Positions 52,929 to 61,077 of a stretch of DNA of 64,000 nt are shown in pieces. The notes under the pieces are model-generated. The model searched no databases. It saw only the letters and a program-made list of their open reading frames with translations, and was not told where the DNA came from. Within the stretch, counting starts at the first letter, position 1. Each line of letters opens with the position of its first letter. Source of the DNA: Demequina sp. NBRC 110054 (GTDB taxonomy: Bacteria > Actinomycetota > Actinomycetes > Actinomycetales > Demequinaceae); the NCBI RefSeq assembly GCF_002090115.1, contig NZ_BBRK01000005.1:434001-498000 (forward strand). Reading direction: 5' to 3'. The position numbers and the translations under genes are program-made.

Positions 52929-54122
52929 CTAGCTACGGAGGTCGACACGCCCCGCGAGAGCCCGCACCGCGAGAGGCCCGGACACTGCCCCCACCGCCAT
53001 GACGGCGACCAGCGACCACGGCGACCCCGCCACGCCTGCGAGGGGCGATGCGATCGCGCCCGCGATGAACTGGCAGATGCCCAGCAGGCCCGAGGCGGCG
53101 CCGGCCCGCTCGCGCTCCACCGCCATCCCCAATGCCATGACCGACGGGACGATGAGGCCGACGCTCGCGATGGCGAGGAAGACTCCTGCGAGGACGACGG
53201 GGAGCGCGTCCAGGCCCACGCCGACGCCCAGCACGGCCACGCCTGACAGGGTCAGCAGGTGGCCCATCCCGAGCAGCCGTCGTGACCCCACGGTCGCCAC
53301 GAGCTGCCTCGTGGTGAACGATGCACCGACGATGCCGACGGCATTCGCGGCGAACACGACGCTGTACTGAAGCGCCGACAGGCCGAATCGCTCCTGGAGC
53401 ACGAACGACGAGGCGCCGATGTACCCGAACAGCACCGCGCCGATCGCCCCGAGCGCGGCGAGATAGGCCACGAAGGTGCGCTGCGCGAGCACGGCGCCCA
53501 GCTCGCCCGCGATGGCGCTCGCGCGGGGCGCGATCCTGCGCGCTGGCGGCAGCGTCTCCGGCACAAGCCGGAAGCCCGCCGCGGTGAGCCCCACCGCCGC
53601 GAGTGCGAGGACCAGGAACATCCCGCGCCAGTCCATCATGCTCGCGAGCGCACCCCCCGCGAGCGGTGCGAGCACCGGAGCGATCGACACGACCGCGCCG
53701 AGGGTCGCGAACGCACGACCCGCCTGGGCGCCGGGGTAGGCGTCAGCCACCACCGCGCGGGACACGACAAGGCATGCGGCGGTCCCGAGACCCGCGACCA
53801 CGCGCAGCGCGAGCAGCACGCCGAGCGTCGGGGCGAGCGCACCGAGCACGTGTGCGACGGCGTAGGTCAGCCCGCCGAGGAGCAGCGGCAGCCTGCGTCC
53901 CACGGCATCGCTCACCGGCCCGAGCACAAGCTGCCCGACGGCGATCCCGACAAGCACCGCGGAGACCGTCGCGGCAGCGCCGGCCTCGGTCGCACCGAGG
54001 TCCTCCCCAAGCCCGGGCAGGACCGGAAGATACAGGTCCGTCGTGAGCACCACCAGCGCAGTGAACGCGGCGAGCATCGGCATGAGATGGCGCGGCGTCG
54101 CGCGTGGCGCAGCTCGAGTCAC
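52929..54122 (-). CDS. Bcr/CflA-family drug-type MFS exporter
   Basis: 397 residues, twelve helices. The motif-A turn GPVSDAVGRRLPLLLGGLTY and the D-L-Y-L-P-V-L-P in helix one are typical of Bcr/CflA proton-antiporters exporting small molecules. Start is GTG 54122, overlapping the preceding VOC stop (GTGA) by 4 nt. It is the last of four genes with overlapping ends (SDR, flavin oxidase, VOC, MFS) under the TGAAAGTNACTTTCA operator. It may expel a toxic intermediate of the pathway (inference). Confidence 0.9.
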   Translation of the reverse strand: MTRAAPRATPRHLMPMLAAFTALVVLTTDLYLPVLPGLGEDLGATEAGAAATVSAVLVGIAVGQLVLGPVSDAVGRRLPLLLGGLTYAVAHVLGALAPTLGVLLALRVVAGLGTAACLVVSRAVVADAYPGAQAGRAFATLGAVVSIAPVLAPLAGGALASMMDWRGMFLVLALAAVGLTAAGFRLVPETLPPARRIAPRASAIAGELGAVLAQRTFVAYLAALGAIGAVLFGYIGASSFVLQERFGLSALQYSVVFAANAVGIVGASFTTRQLVATVGSRRLLGMGHLLTLSGVAVLGVGVGLDALPVVLAGVFLAIASVGLIVPSVMALGMAVERERAGAASGLLGICQFIAGAIASPLAGVAGSPWSLVAVMAVGAVSGPLAVRALAGRVDLRS

Positions 54123-54562
54123 TCGGGCTCCGGGCGCTCGACGAGCTCGACGAGGTTGCCCTCCGGGTCGGCGAGGTACGCCATGCGCACCCCCTCCTCC
54201 GGCGACGGGCGAGGCGTCATCACCTCGCGCGCCCCGAGCAGGACGAGCCTTGCGAACTCCCCGTCCAGACCCCGGACATCGAAGGCGAGATGCGAGAAGC
54301 CCTCGGTCAACGCTGCCTCTGCGGGGTCCGCCGCGCGCGGGCCCGGCGAGGCGCCCGGACGATGAAGCAGCTCGAGCCGAGTCCCGTCGGGATGCCTGAG
54401 CATCACGATATCGAGGTCGATCGGATCCACACGCAGCTCGAGCTCGACCTCGTAGCCGAACGCCGCCCCGTACCAGCGCGCGCAGGAGGCGAGGTCGGTG
54501 ACGTTGAGGCCGACGTGATCGAGCCGCGTCGACTCAGGCGTGTGCGGCGCTGGCATGGACAT
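54119..54562 (-). CDS. VOC-family (glyoxalase/dioxygenase-fold) protein
   Basis: 147 residues. Two beta-alpha-beta-beta-beta units: RLDHVGLNVTDLASCARWYG (about 13-32) and FSHLAFDVRGLDGEFARL (about 89-106), with the metal-ligand pattern His in LDHVG, Glu in TRLELLHRP, His in FSHLA and Glu in GNLVELVE. All four ligand positions are present, so a metal-dependent lyase, isomerase or dioxygenase reaction is plausible. An AGGAGGAGCTGA site precedes ATG 54562 inside the end of the flavin oxidase gene (29-bp overlap). Its 3' end overlaps the MFS start. Confidence 0.88.
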   Translation of the reverse strand: MSMPAPHTPESTRLDHVGLNVTDLASCARWYGAAFGYEVELELRVDPIDLDIVMLRHPDGTRLELLHRPGASPGPRAADPAEAALTEGFSHLAFDVRGLDGEFARLVLLGAREVMTPRPSPEEGVRMAYLADPEGNLVELVERPEPE

Positions 54563-55940
54563 TCAGCTCCTCCTGGTTGGCGCACAGGTATCCCGCGATC
54601 CGGCCGTCGGGGTCGCGGTGCGCGCGGATCTGCTCGAGTCGCTCGTAGTGCGCGGGGCTGAGGAACTGATCCTGGCGCGCGGTGAAGTCGGTGTCTCCGA
54701 GGTACACCCCCACTCCCCCGTCCCGCGCGATCGCGGCCGTGCGCGCGTGCACTCGCTCGCGATAGCGCGCATCGTCCGCGGCGTCGCCGTAGATCAGATA
54801 GGTGGCGACGTACACGTTGGCCTCGACGGAAAACGCCATGTCGGGAAGCTCTCGCGTGGGCGCCCAGCCGTACCAGATCGAGAACGAGTGCTCGGTGTCG
54901 AGCTCACGCCAGATGTCGAGCAGCAGCGGCGCGAGGACGTCCGCGGAGGCGTTCGTCCAGGCGCAGTCGACCGCGTAGCGGTAGCCGTCCGGGTTCTGGC
55001 CCATCTGCGCGATGCTCTCTTGCGCCACGGTCGTCGGACCGGTGACCCGCCCGAGCTCGCGCCCTGAGACCGGGCACTCGCCGATCTGCCCGAGCAACGC
55101 CGCCGCCTCCTCGGCTGAGTCGGCCATGCAGGTCGCGTGCAGGAGCAGCACCGTGCCGCCCGGATGCTCGACGCCGTCGTAGAGAGGGACATCGGGGAGC
55201 CGCGTCGCCGCCATCACCGGCTCCACGCGGCGGTCGAGGCCCGGCAGCACGTCGTGCAGCCAGTGGATGACGGCCTCGGCGTCGTCGAGCGCGAAGGTCC
55301 ACGTGTCGTGCCACATCGCTCCCGGCAGCGCGTAGGTCTGGAGATCGAAGCGCGTGACGACGCCGGGAAAGCCCGGACCCGCGCCTCGCGCGGCCCAGTA
55401 GAGATCGGAGTTGCGCTCAGCGTCTGCGCGAACGTGCCTGCCGTCGGCGGTGACGACGTCCACCGCGACGACGCTCTCGCACGCCCACCCCTTCGCGCGC
55501 CCGTTCCAGCCCTGTCCGCCCTGGAGGAGGTATCCCCCGATGCCGACGGTCGCGCAGTGCCCTCCGGGGAACGCCCGGCCGCGTGCGGCAAGGAAGGGCG
55601 CAAGCTCGAGGGCCCCCATCGTCGCGGGACCTGCAGAGACGATGCCAGTCTCGTCGTCGTACGCGAGCGACCTCAGGGCGCCAAGATCGAGCAGCAGGGC
55701 CTCGTCGCGCACGCTCCAGGCCGCCCACGAGTGACCGCCCGAGCGCACGCTCACGCGCCAGCCCCGCTCGATCGCGAGCCGCATGCCAGCAACCACGTCC
55801 TCAGCGTCGGCGACCTCAAGCACCGCGGCCGGGTAGCGCTCGGGCCTGCGTGCGTTGAACACCCGACCCACCCGCGCCTCCTCGTACCCCGGCTCGCCCC
55901 TCAGGAAGAGCCGCCCGCGAACGTCGTCCACCGCGCTCAT
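54534..55940 (-). CDS. FAD-linked oxidase with BBE domain (berberine-bridge-like)
   Basis: 468 residues. The FAD-binding domain has the two covalent-attachment motifs: RVSVRSGGHSWAAW with His (about residue 69) and GGHCATVGIGGYLLQGGQGW with Cys (about residue 128), so bicovalent flavin is expected. The C-terminal BBE motif ends in YLCANQEELNVHASAAHA, near the usual terminal pattern YxNYxD but altered. Family members oxidise sugars, hydroxymethyl groups or aromatic alcohols, making H2O2. No signal peptide is visible, so it is probably cytoplasmic. The ATG overlaps the upstream SDR stop (ATGA). Substrate is open. Confidence 0.9.
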   Translation of the reverse strand: MSAVDDVRGRLFLRGEPGYEEARVGRVFNARRPERYPAAVLEVADAEDVVAGMRLAIERGWRVSVRSGGHSWAAWSVRDEALLLDLGALRSLAYDDETGIVSAGPATMGALELAPFLAARGRAFPGGHCATVGIGGYLLQGGQGWNGRAKGWACESVVAVDVVTADGRHVRADAERNSDLYWAARGAGPGFPGVVTRFDLQTYALPGAMWHDTWTFALDDAEAVIHWLHDVLPGLDRRVEPVMAATRLPDVPLYDGVEHPGGTVLLLHATCMADSAEEAAALLGQIGECPVSGRELGRVTGPTTVAQESIAQMGQNPDGYRYAVDCAWTNASADVLAPLLLDIWRELDTEHSFSIWYGWAPTRELPDMAFSVEANVYVATYLIYGDAADDARYRERVHARTAAIARDGGVGVYLGDTDFTARQDQFLSPAHYERLEQIRAHRDPDGRIAGYLCANQEELNVHASAAHA

Positions 55941-56707
55941 CCGACAACCGCCGCTCCACCGTCCACGGGGATGTTGGCCCCCGACACATGTCGCGACTCA
56001 GGGCTCGCGAGGAACAGCACGGCGGCCGCAACATCCTCGGGCTGCCCCCACCGGCGCAGCGGCACGCGGGACAGGATCTGCTCAGCGGGTCCGTCAGGGT
56101 CCTCGAGCATCGGCGTCGTGTGCGGCGTCTGGGTCATGGCGGGCGAGACTGCGTTCGCCCGGATCCCGTGGGGACCCCCCTCGATGACGAGCTGGTACGT
56201 CAGCGCGAGAACCCCGCCCTTGGCTGCGCCGTGGGCGTTCTGCGGCATGAACCAGGCGCCGCGCGACGCGGAGATCGAGGCGATGTTCACGATCGAGCCG
56301 CCGCCCGCCGCCACGAGGTGGGGCCACGCAGCCCTCGTCACGAGGAAGACCAGGTCGAGCTCGTTGCGCATCGTGAAGGACCAGTCCTCATAGGACAGCG
56401 CGTCGATAGGCCCGAAGCGGATCGCTGACGCGTTGTTGACGAGCACGTCGACGCGACCGGCGAGCGCGGCCGCCCTCTCGACCCAGTCAGTCGCGCCCTC
56501 CGGCGTCGACAGGTCAACGGGCGCGATCGCGTCCATGCGCCCGCCCTCGGCCCGGACCAGCGCGACGGTCTCGTCGGACGGTCCCGGGTTGAGATCGCAG
56601 CCGACGACATGGGCGCCCTCGCGAGCGCACAGGAGCGCGGTGGCGCGACCGATGCCGCCTCCCGTGCCCGTCACGAGCACCGTCATGCCCTCGAGACGGC
56701 CGTTCAT
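55937..56707 (-). CDS. SDR oxidoreductase with His in place of the catalytic Tyr
   Basis: 256 residues, classical short-chain dehydrogenase layout: cofactor loop TGTGGGIGRATALL (about 14-27), NNAS at about 91-94, catalytic Ser in NIASIS (144/146) and Lys163. The usual YxxxK is HGAAK, with His159 in the Tyr position. CDLN after the second strand suggests NAD preference. It heads the leftward operon, starting 188 bp from operator 56896-56910 with GGGAG 8 nt before the ATG. Similar AHGxxK sequences may occur in related SDRs, so loss of activity should not be assumed. Confidence 0.88.
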   Translation of the reverse strand: MNGRLEGMTVLVTGTGGGIGRATALLCAREGAHVVGCDLNPGPSDETVALVRAEGGRMDAIAPVDLSTPEGATDWVERAAALAGRVDVLVNNASAIRFGPIDALSYEDWSFTMRNELDLVFLVTRAAWPHLVAAGGGSIVNIASISASRGAWFMPQNAHGAAKGGVLALTYQLVIEGGPHGIRANAVSPAMTQTPHTTPMLEDPDGPAEQILSRVPLRRWGQPEDVAAAVLFLASPESRHVSGANIPVDGGAAVVG

Positions 56708-56895
56708 CGCTGCGCTCCCGCGCAGAGGCGGCGCACGCCGAGGCGTGGCCGCGACCCTCCGATGCCTACGCCGAGGCCGACGCGGCGCGAGCAGTTGACG
56801 AGGCGGTCCGACATGGACGTGTGGCGCGTTCGAGCAGTCACGGATGCACTCCTTTGTGCGGGGCGCCGCCCGGGGACGCGGGCGACTTTCGTTTC

Positions 56896-56910
56896 TTGAA
56901 AGTGACTTTC
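56896..56910. promoter_or_regulatory. Operator 1, TGAAAGTGACTTTCA
   Basis: A perfect 15-bp palindrome. On the - strand a TTGACA (reverse of 56927-56932) lies 17 bp from GAAAGT (reverse of 56904-56909), so the operator covers the presumed -10 of the leftward operon. Confidence 0.8.
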
Positions 56911-56971
56911 ATCGAGATGCTAGCCCTTGTCAAGCGAACCCTCCACTCGCCGGGCCGACACGCCGGTCGCC

Positions 56972-57000
56972 TGGACAGGCGCGCGATCGTCCCCTACCGT
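56972..57000 (+). promoter_or_regulatory. Promoter of the rightward arm
   Basis: TGGACA (56972-56977), 17-bp spacer, TACCGT (56995-57000). The predicted start point falls at about 57006-57008, inside operator 2. Confidence 0.5.
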
Positions 57001-57004
57001 TTGT

Positions 57005-57019
57005 GAAAGTCACTTTCAG
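57005..57019. promoter_or_regulatory. Operator 2, TGAAAGTCACTTTCA
   Basis: A perfect 15-bp palindrome differing from operator 1 only at the central base, 30 bp before the SDR ATG and over the presumed transcription start. Confidence 0.8.
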
Positions 57020-57048
57020 CATGTGAGAACTCAAGGAAGAGTGCACTC

Positions 57049-57807
57049 ATGGCAGGTTGGTTGAATCTCGAGGGCAAAGGCGCCCTCGTCGTCGGCGGCG
57101 GCGGACTCGGCGGCGCCACCGCGCGGAGCCTCGCGGAAGCGGGCGCCAGGACCGTCGTCGTCGATCGGGACGAAGGCGCCCTCGAGGCCGTCGCACAAGC
57201 GGCCGCGGACAGCGGCGCCGAGCTCGCGACGCTGCACGCCGACGTGTCGACACCCGACGCGTGCCGAGCAGTGGTCGCGAGGTGCGTCGACATGGTCGGC
57301 ACGCCACGCGCCTTCCTCCACGCGGTCGGACGCAACGACCGCCGCCCCGTGCTCGAGCTCGGCGACGACGACTGGGAGGCGATCCTCAGGCTCAACCTGT
57401 CGACCGCATGGTGGCTCGGCCAGGAGGTCGGGCGCCGGATGGTCGCCGAAGGCGCGGGACGCATCGTCTTCGTGTCCTCGGTGTCCGCACTCCTCGCGCA
57501 CCCCGACCACGCGCCCTACGCCGCATCCAAGGGCGGCATCAACCAGATGATGCGCGTCATGGCGCGCGAATGGGCACCGCACGGCGTGACCGTGAACGCC
57601 GTCGGCCCCGGCTACATCGAGACCGACCTCACGCGCGCCTATCTGGATCGTGACGGACACCGCGAGGCGCTCGAGTCGCTCGTGCCCGCGGGCAGGCTCG
57701 GCGCGCCCGAGGAGATCGCCGATGCCGCCACGTTCCTGCTGTCCGACAGGGCCGGCTTCGTCACGGGCCAGTGCCTCTACGTGGATGGCGGGAGGACCCT
57801 CGTATGA
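57049..57807 (+). CDS. SDR oxidoreductase, canonical active site
   Basis: 252 residues. Cofactor loop VVGGGGLGGATARSLAEAG (about 14-32), catalytic Ser in VSSVSALLAH (about 143) and YAASK (Tyr157, Lys161; approximate), with the C-terminal FVTGQCLYVDGGRTLV. An aspartate after the second strand (VVDRDEG) suggests NAD rather than NADP. A CAAGGAAGAG site precedes the ATG. It is the first gene of the rightward arm, 35 bp before the reductase, so two SDRs of the cluster start from the same control region. Confidence 0.93.
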   Translation: MAGWLNLEGKGALVVGGGGLGGATARSLAEAGARTVVVDRDEGALEAVAQAAADSGAELATLHADVSTPDACRAVVARCVDMVGTPRAFLHAVGRNDRRPVLELGDDDWEAILRLNLSTAWWLGQEVGRRMVAEGAGRIVFVSSVSALLAHPDHAPYAASKGGINQMMRVMAREWAPHGVTVNAVGPGYIETDLTRAYLDRDGHREALESLVPAGRLGAPEEIADAATFLLSDRAGFVTGQCLYVDGGRTLV

Positions 57808-57841
57808 CGACGCCACGAAACCGCTCGAAGAGAGGAAGGCC

Positions 57842-58726
57842 ATGACACGCAAGGTGCTGGGGCTCGGCTGCGGCAATCCGGGCGGAAGCGCAGAGATCCT
57901 GCTGATCGAGGCGCTGCGCGCCGCGCAGGACGACGGTGCCGAGGTCGAGCTGGTCCGACTCGAGGATCTCTGCCTCGACACCGTCGGCGGCGAGGACGAC
58001 GCGGAGTGGTTCTGGGAACGGCTGATCACGTGCGACGCATGGATCGTCAGCGCGCCGATCATCAGCAGGACGGTGCCCGGCCGGCTCAAGGTGCTGGGCG
58101 ACAGGCTGCTCGGCCCCAATGCCGACGCGGCGATCATCGAGGGACTGCTCGAGGCCCGCAGGAGAGGCGAGGATCCCGCCGTCCCCTTCCGCGTCGACGA
58201 GCGCGTGCTCAAGCCGCGGGTCGCAGGACTCATCGCGTGCGGGGGCGCCCTCACGACCCAGTGGAAGGCCCTCGCGCTTCCCGTGATGCACACGCTCACG
58301 TTCTCGATGAGCATCGCGGTCGTCGACCAGATGGTCGTGGAGGGCGCCGGGACGCCGAGGTCGGTGGTGCTCGACGACGACGCCGTCGCCCGCGCAGGCA
58401 CGCTCGGCCACCGGGTCGCGAGCCAGCTGGGCAGGTCGTTCGACGAGGCCGAGTACCTCGGCGACCCCGGGGCCTGCCCCATGTGCCATCTCGATGTGAT
58501 CACGCTTCAACCCAAAGGGGTGCAATGCGCCTCGTGCGGCGCTCTCGGGCGGCTCACGGACGGCCGGGTCGAGTGGACCGACCTGGACACGTCGGTCATC
58601 TCGATGGCCGAGCGTCGCGCGCACTACCGCGAGATCGTCGAGACCGCGCGCGCCCACGCCGCGCTGTCCGACACGGTCGCGCAGCGCGCGGCCGCCTACT
58701 CCGACTTCCCGGCCTCACACCCATGA
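57842..58726 (+). CDS. Flavodoxin-like NAD(P)H:FMN reductase with C-terminal zinc ribbon
   Basis: 294 residues. The N-terminal two-thirds resemble NADPH-dependent FMN reductases/flavodoxins: LGLGCGNPGGSAEILLIEAL (about 5-24) is the FMN phosphate loop, and DAWIVSAPIISRTVPGRLKV (about 66-85) the second loop. A C-terminal module holds CPMCH and CASCG (CxxC 18 residues before CxxC), a likely zinc ribbon or rubredoxin-like metal site. Its closest functional reading is a reductase supplying reduced flavin or reducing the pathway's substrate. It starts 34 bp after the SDR. Confidence 0.85.
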   Translation: MTRKVLGLGCGNPGGSAEILLIEALRAAQDDGAEVELVRLEDLCLDTVGGEDDAEWFWERLITCDAWIVSAPIISRTVPGRLKVLGDRLLGPNADAAIIEGLLEARRRGEDPAVPFRVDERVLKPRVAGLIACGGALTTQWKALALPVMHTLTFSMSIAVVDQMVVEGAGTPRSVVLDDDAVARAGTLGHRVASQLGRSFDEAEYLGDPGACPMCHLDVITLQPKGVQCASCGALGRLTDGRVEWTDLDTSVISMAERRAHYREIVETARAHAALSDTVAQRAAAYSDFPASHP

Positions 58727-58774
58727 GTCCAGGAATAGCGTCCATCGCGATTCCCGATACCGGCGGCGTCGCCG

Positions 58775-58803
58775 TGGACACCCCTCGGTCGCGGTCCTAG
58801 CAT
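58775..58803 (+). promoter_or_regulatory. Promoter of the ABC transporter genes
   Basis: TGGACA (58775-58780), a 17-bp spacer and TAGCAT (58798-58803). The -35 is identical to the one at 56972. Confidence 0.5.
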
Positions 58804-58835
58804 GGGCCACACCGACGAAAACGGCTTTTGATCAT

Positions 58836-58845
58836 TGAAAGTCAC
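58836..58845. promoter_or_regulatory. Half-site of the cluster operator
   Basis: TGAAAGTCAC matches the left ten bases of operator 2; the right arm is lost (AAGGT). A looser GAAAACGGCTTTT lies just upstream (about 58817). Confidence 0.5.
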
Positions 58846-58887
58846 AAGGTAGCAAGTCCCCTGTCGCGGAAATCAAAGGAGATCCCC

Positions 58888-59928
58888 GTGAGCACCGTTC
58901 GTCATTCCCACCCACTCTCTCGCGCCGCTCTCGGTGCTGGCGCAGCGACGATGCTGCTCCTGGTCAGCGCCTGCTCGTCCTCCGAAGGCGACGGCGCAAG
59001 CTCATCGTCGGACGGGGCCGAGCCCAGCTCCTCGTCGAGTGCCATGGCTGCGGGTGAGGAGACCACCGACCTCCCCCAGACCCTCGTCTTCTCGCCGTTG
59101 AGCCTCGAGATCCCCGCGATGCAGGGCCTCGCCGATGGCGTCACCGGCTATGGCGAGGGCCAGGGCTGGGAGGTCATCGTGCAGGATCCGACCTTCGACC
59201 CGAGCACCCAGGTCCAGCAGGTGACCGAGGTCCTCGAGTCCGGACGCGCGGGAGCGATGTGGATCATCGCGATCGCGCCCGAGTCGATGACGGAGGCACT
59301 CGCCACCGCACAGGAGAAGGGAGTGCCGATCCTGATCAACGGCGTTCCCGAGGACTACGGCTTCGACGGCGCCCAGGCGGGCATCACCTTCGACACGATC
59401 GACTATGCCGCCGCAGGATCCGCGCTCGGAGAGCAGACCGGCATGTGCATCAACGACATGCTCGGCGGCGAGGGCACCGTCCTGTACGGCGAGTCCGCCG
59501 CGGGCACCGCGGGCAAGGAGGAGATCGACGCGGCCTTCCTCGAGGCCCTCACGGCCACCGCCCCGAACGCCACCGTCGTCCAGAACTGGGAGGCGGTCGA
59601 GCGCGCCGCCTCGCAGACCGACGTCGGCACGATCCTCCAGGGCAACCCCGACATCGACGTGGTCGCCTCGTCGAACGACGAGGGCATCCTGGGTGCGATC
59701 GGAGCATTCAAGGCCGCCGGCACCGAGCTGCCGTGCGCTGTCGACTTCGGTGGCAACGACGAGGTCCTCGGCCTCGTGGACGACGGCACGATGTACGCGA
59801 CCGTCGCCCTCCAGTTCGAGCAGGACATGGTCCAGTCGTTCGACACGCTCGCGCAGATGCAGCTCGACCCGACAGCCGAGGGACCGCTGCTGACCGTTCC
59901 GATCGCCGTCACGAGCTCCGCCGGCTGA
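58888..59928 (+). CDS. ABC transporter sugar-type substrate-binding lipoprotein
   Basis: 346 residues. A lipoprotein signal with lipobox LLVSAC (Cys about residue 29) and a Ser/Glu-rich linker precede a periplasmic-binding domain of the ribose/rhamnose type: LVFSPLSLEIPAMQGLADGV, AMWIIAIAPESMTEALATAQ, NPDIDVVASSNDEGILGAIG. GTG 58888 has AAGGAG 6 nt upstream and gives the signal peptide; upstream in-frame codons would not. It recognises the compound taken up by the two downstream genes. A sugar-like ligand is inferred from the family only. Confidence 0.92.
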   Translation: MSTVRHSHPLSRAALGAGAATMLLLVSACSSSEGDGASSSSDGAEPSSSSSAMAAGEETTDLPQTLVFSPLSLEIPAMQGLADGVTGYGEGQGWEVIVQDPTFDPSTQVQQVTEVLESGRAGAMWIIAIAPESMTEALATAQEKGVPILINGVPEDYGFDGAQAGITFDTIDYAAAGSALGEQTGMCINDMLGGEGTVLYGESAAGTAGKEEIDAAFLEALTATAPNATVVQNWEAVERAASQTDVGTILQGNPDIDVVASSNDEGILGAIGAFKAAGTELPCAVDFGGNDEVLGLVDDGTMYATVALQFEQDMVQSFDTLAQMQLDPTAEGPLLTVPIAVTSSAG

Positions 59929-59944
59929 GACCTTGCGTCGAGAC

Positions 59945-61072
59945 ATGAAGATGGCCAGCACCGCTCAGGCCGAAGGCTCCGGGACCCCCGCCACCGCGGG
60001 GGCCCCGGACGCCTCCTCGCCCACGCCCTCGCACCACGCCCCCGCCCCCGCAGCCGCAGCTCCCGCAGCAACCACGAAGGACAGTGCGAGCGTGCGCGGG
60101 ATGATCTTCCTTCGCGACCGCGGGATCTTCGTCCTCTGGGCGCTCGTGATCGTCGCCTTCTCCTTCTGGGCGAACCCGTACTTCGCGACGTTCAACAACG
60201 CCGTGCTGATCGCCAACGCGGCCGCGATCAGCGCGATCTTCGCGGCCGGCGTCGCCGTCGGGATCATCTGCGGCGCGCTCGACCTCTCCATCCCGGGAGT
60301 AGCCGCGCTGTCGAGCTGCGTCGCCGGCTGGATGCTCGTGAACGGCCTGCCGATCTGGCTCGCGCTGGCGACGGGAATGATCCTCGCCGCCCTCGTGGGA
60401 CTCGCGAACGGTCTCATCTCGCTGCGAGGCTTCAACCCGATCATCGTCACGATCGCGATGTTGTCCATCACGTCGGGAGCCGCCGCGATCATCGCGGGCG
60501 GGTACACGTTCCCCGGCCTGTCCATGCTCGACTTCATGGGCACGCAGAGATACCTCGGCGTCCCGGCTCCGGTCTGGATCTGCGCCGGGGTATTCCTCGT
60601 GGGGACAGTGTTCCTCACAAAGACGCGCGACGGGATCCGCCTCATGGCCGTCGGCGGCAACGCGGAGGCGGTCCGACGCTCCGGCATCCACAGCGACCGC
60701 TACATCGTCTTCGCCTTCGTGATCAGCAGCACGTGCGCAGGACTCGGCGGACTCGTGACGACCGCGGTCGTGACCGAGGCGAGTCCGAGCGCGAGCCCCG
60801 CGCTGATCTTCACCGCGCTCACCGCCGTCGCGCTCGCGGGCGTCTCGCTCGCGGGAGGGCGCGGCAGCCTGCCGCGCGTCCTCGTCGGCGCGCTCGTGCT
60901 CGCGACGATCTCCAACGGGCTCACCATCAAGGGAATCCAGCCGTACTGGGCGACTGGCGTGACGGGCGTACTGCTGATCGGCTCGCTCACGCTCGAGCTC
61001 TGGGTGACCAAGTCCGTCTCCAAGCGCCTGATGGCCACGGCGCAGGCCTCCGTCCACACGGGAACGAGGTAG
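59945..61072 (+). CDS. ABC transporter permease (RbsC-like)
   Basis: 375 residues. A 55-residue Ala/Pro-rich N-terminal stretch, then about ten helices of the branched-chain/ribose permease type: AAAISAIFAAGVAVGIICGALDLS, the RGFNPIIVTIAMLSITSGAA segment and the RxSGI coupling region in RSGIHSDRYIVFAFVIS. ATG 59945 follows the binding-protein stop by 16 bp. A single permease gene probably makes a homodimer. The long polar N-terminus is unusual for this family. Confidence 0.92.
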   Translation: MKMASTAQAEGSGTPATAGAPDASSPTPSHHAPAPAAAAPAATTKDSASVRGMIFLRDRGIFVLWALVIVAFSFWANPYFATFNNAVLIANAAAISAIFAAGVAVGIICGALDLSIPGVAALSSCVAGWMLVNGLPIWLALATGMILAALVGLANGLISLRGFNPIIVTIAMLSITSGAAAIIAGGYTFPGLSMLDFMGTQRYLGVPAPVWICAGVFLVGTVFLTKTRDGIRLMAVGGNAEAVRRSGIHSDRYIVFAFVISSTCAGLGGLVTTAVVTEASPSASPALIFTALTAVALAGVSLAGGRGSLPRVLVGALVLATISNGLTIKGIQPYWATGVTGVLLIGSLTLELWVTKSVSKRLMATAQASVHTGTR

Positions 61073-61077
61073 GGATC

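Larger units (their letters stand above)
56708..57048. other. Divergent control region of the SDR/oxidase and SDR/ABC arms
   Basis: 341 bp containing two TGAAAGTNACTTTCA operators and a promoter for each direction. The leftward mRNA would have a leader of about 190 nt with no convincing gene in it. Confidence 0.7.

Noticed and set aside
52462-53002. Short + strand open frames in the GH43/MFS spacer
   Set aside because: No start context, low-complexity Arg/Ser/Pro products and overlap with the MFS gene end.
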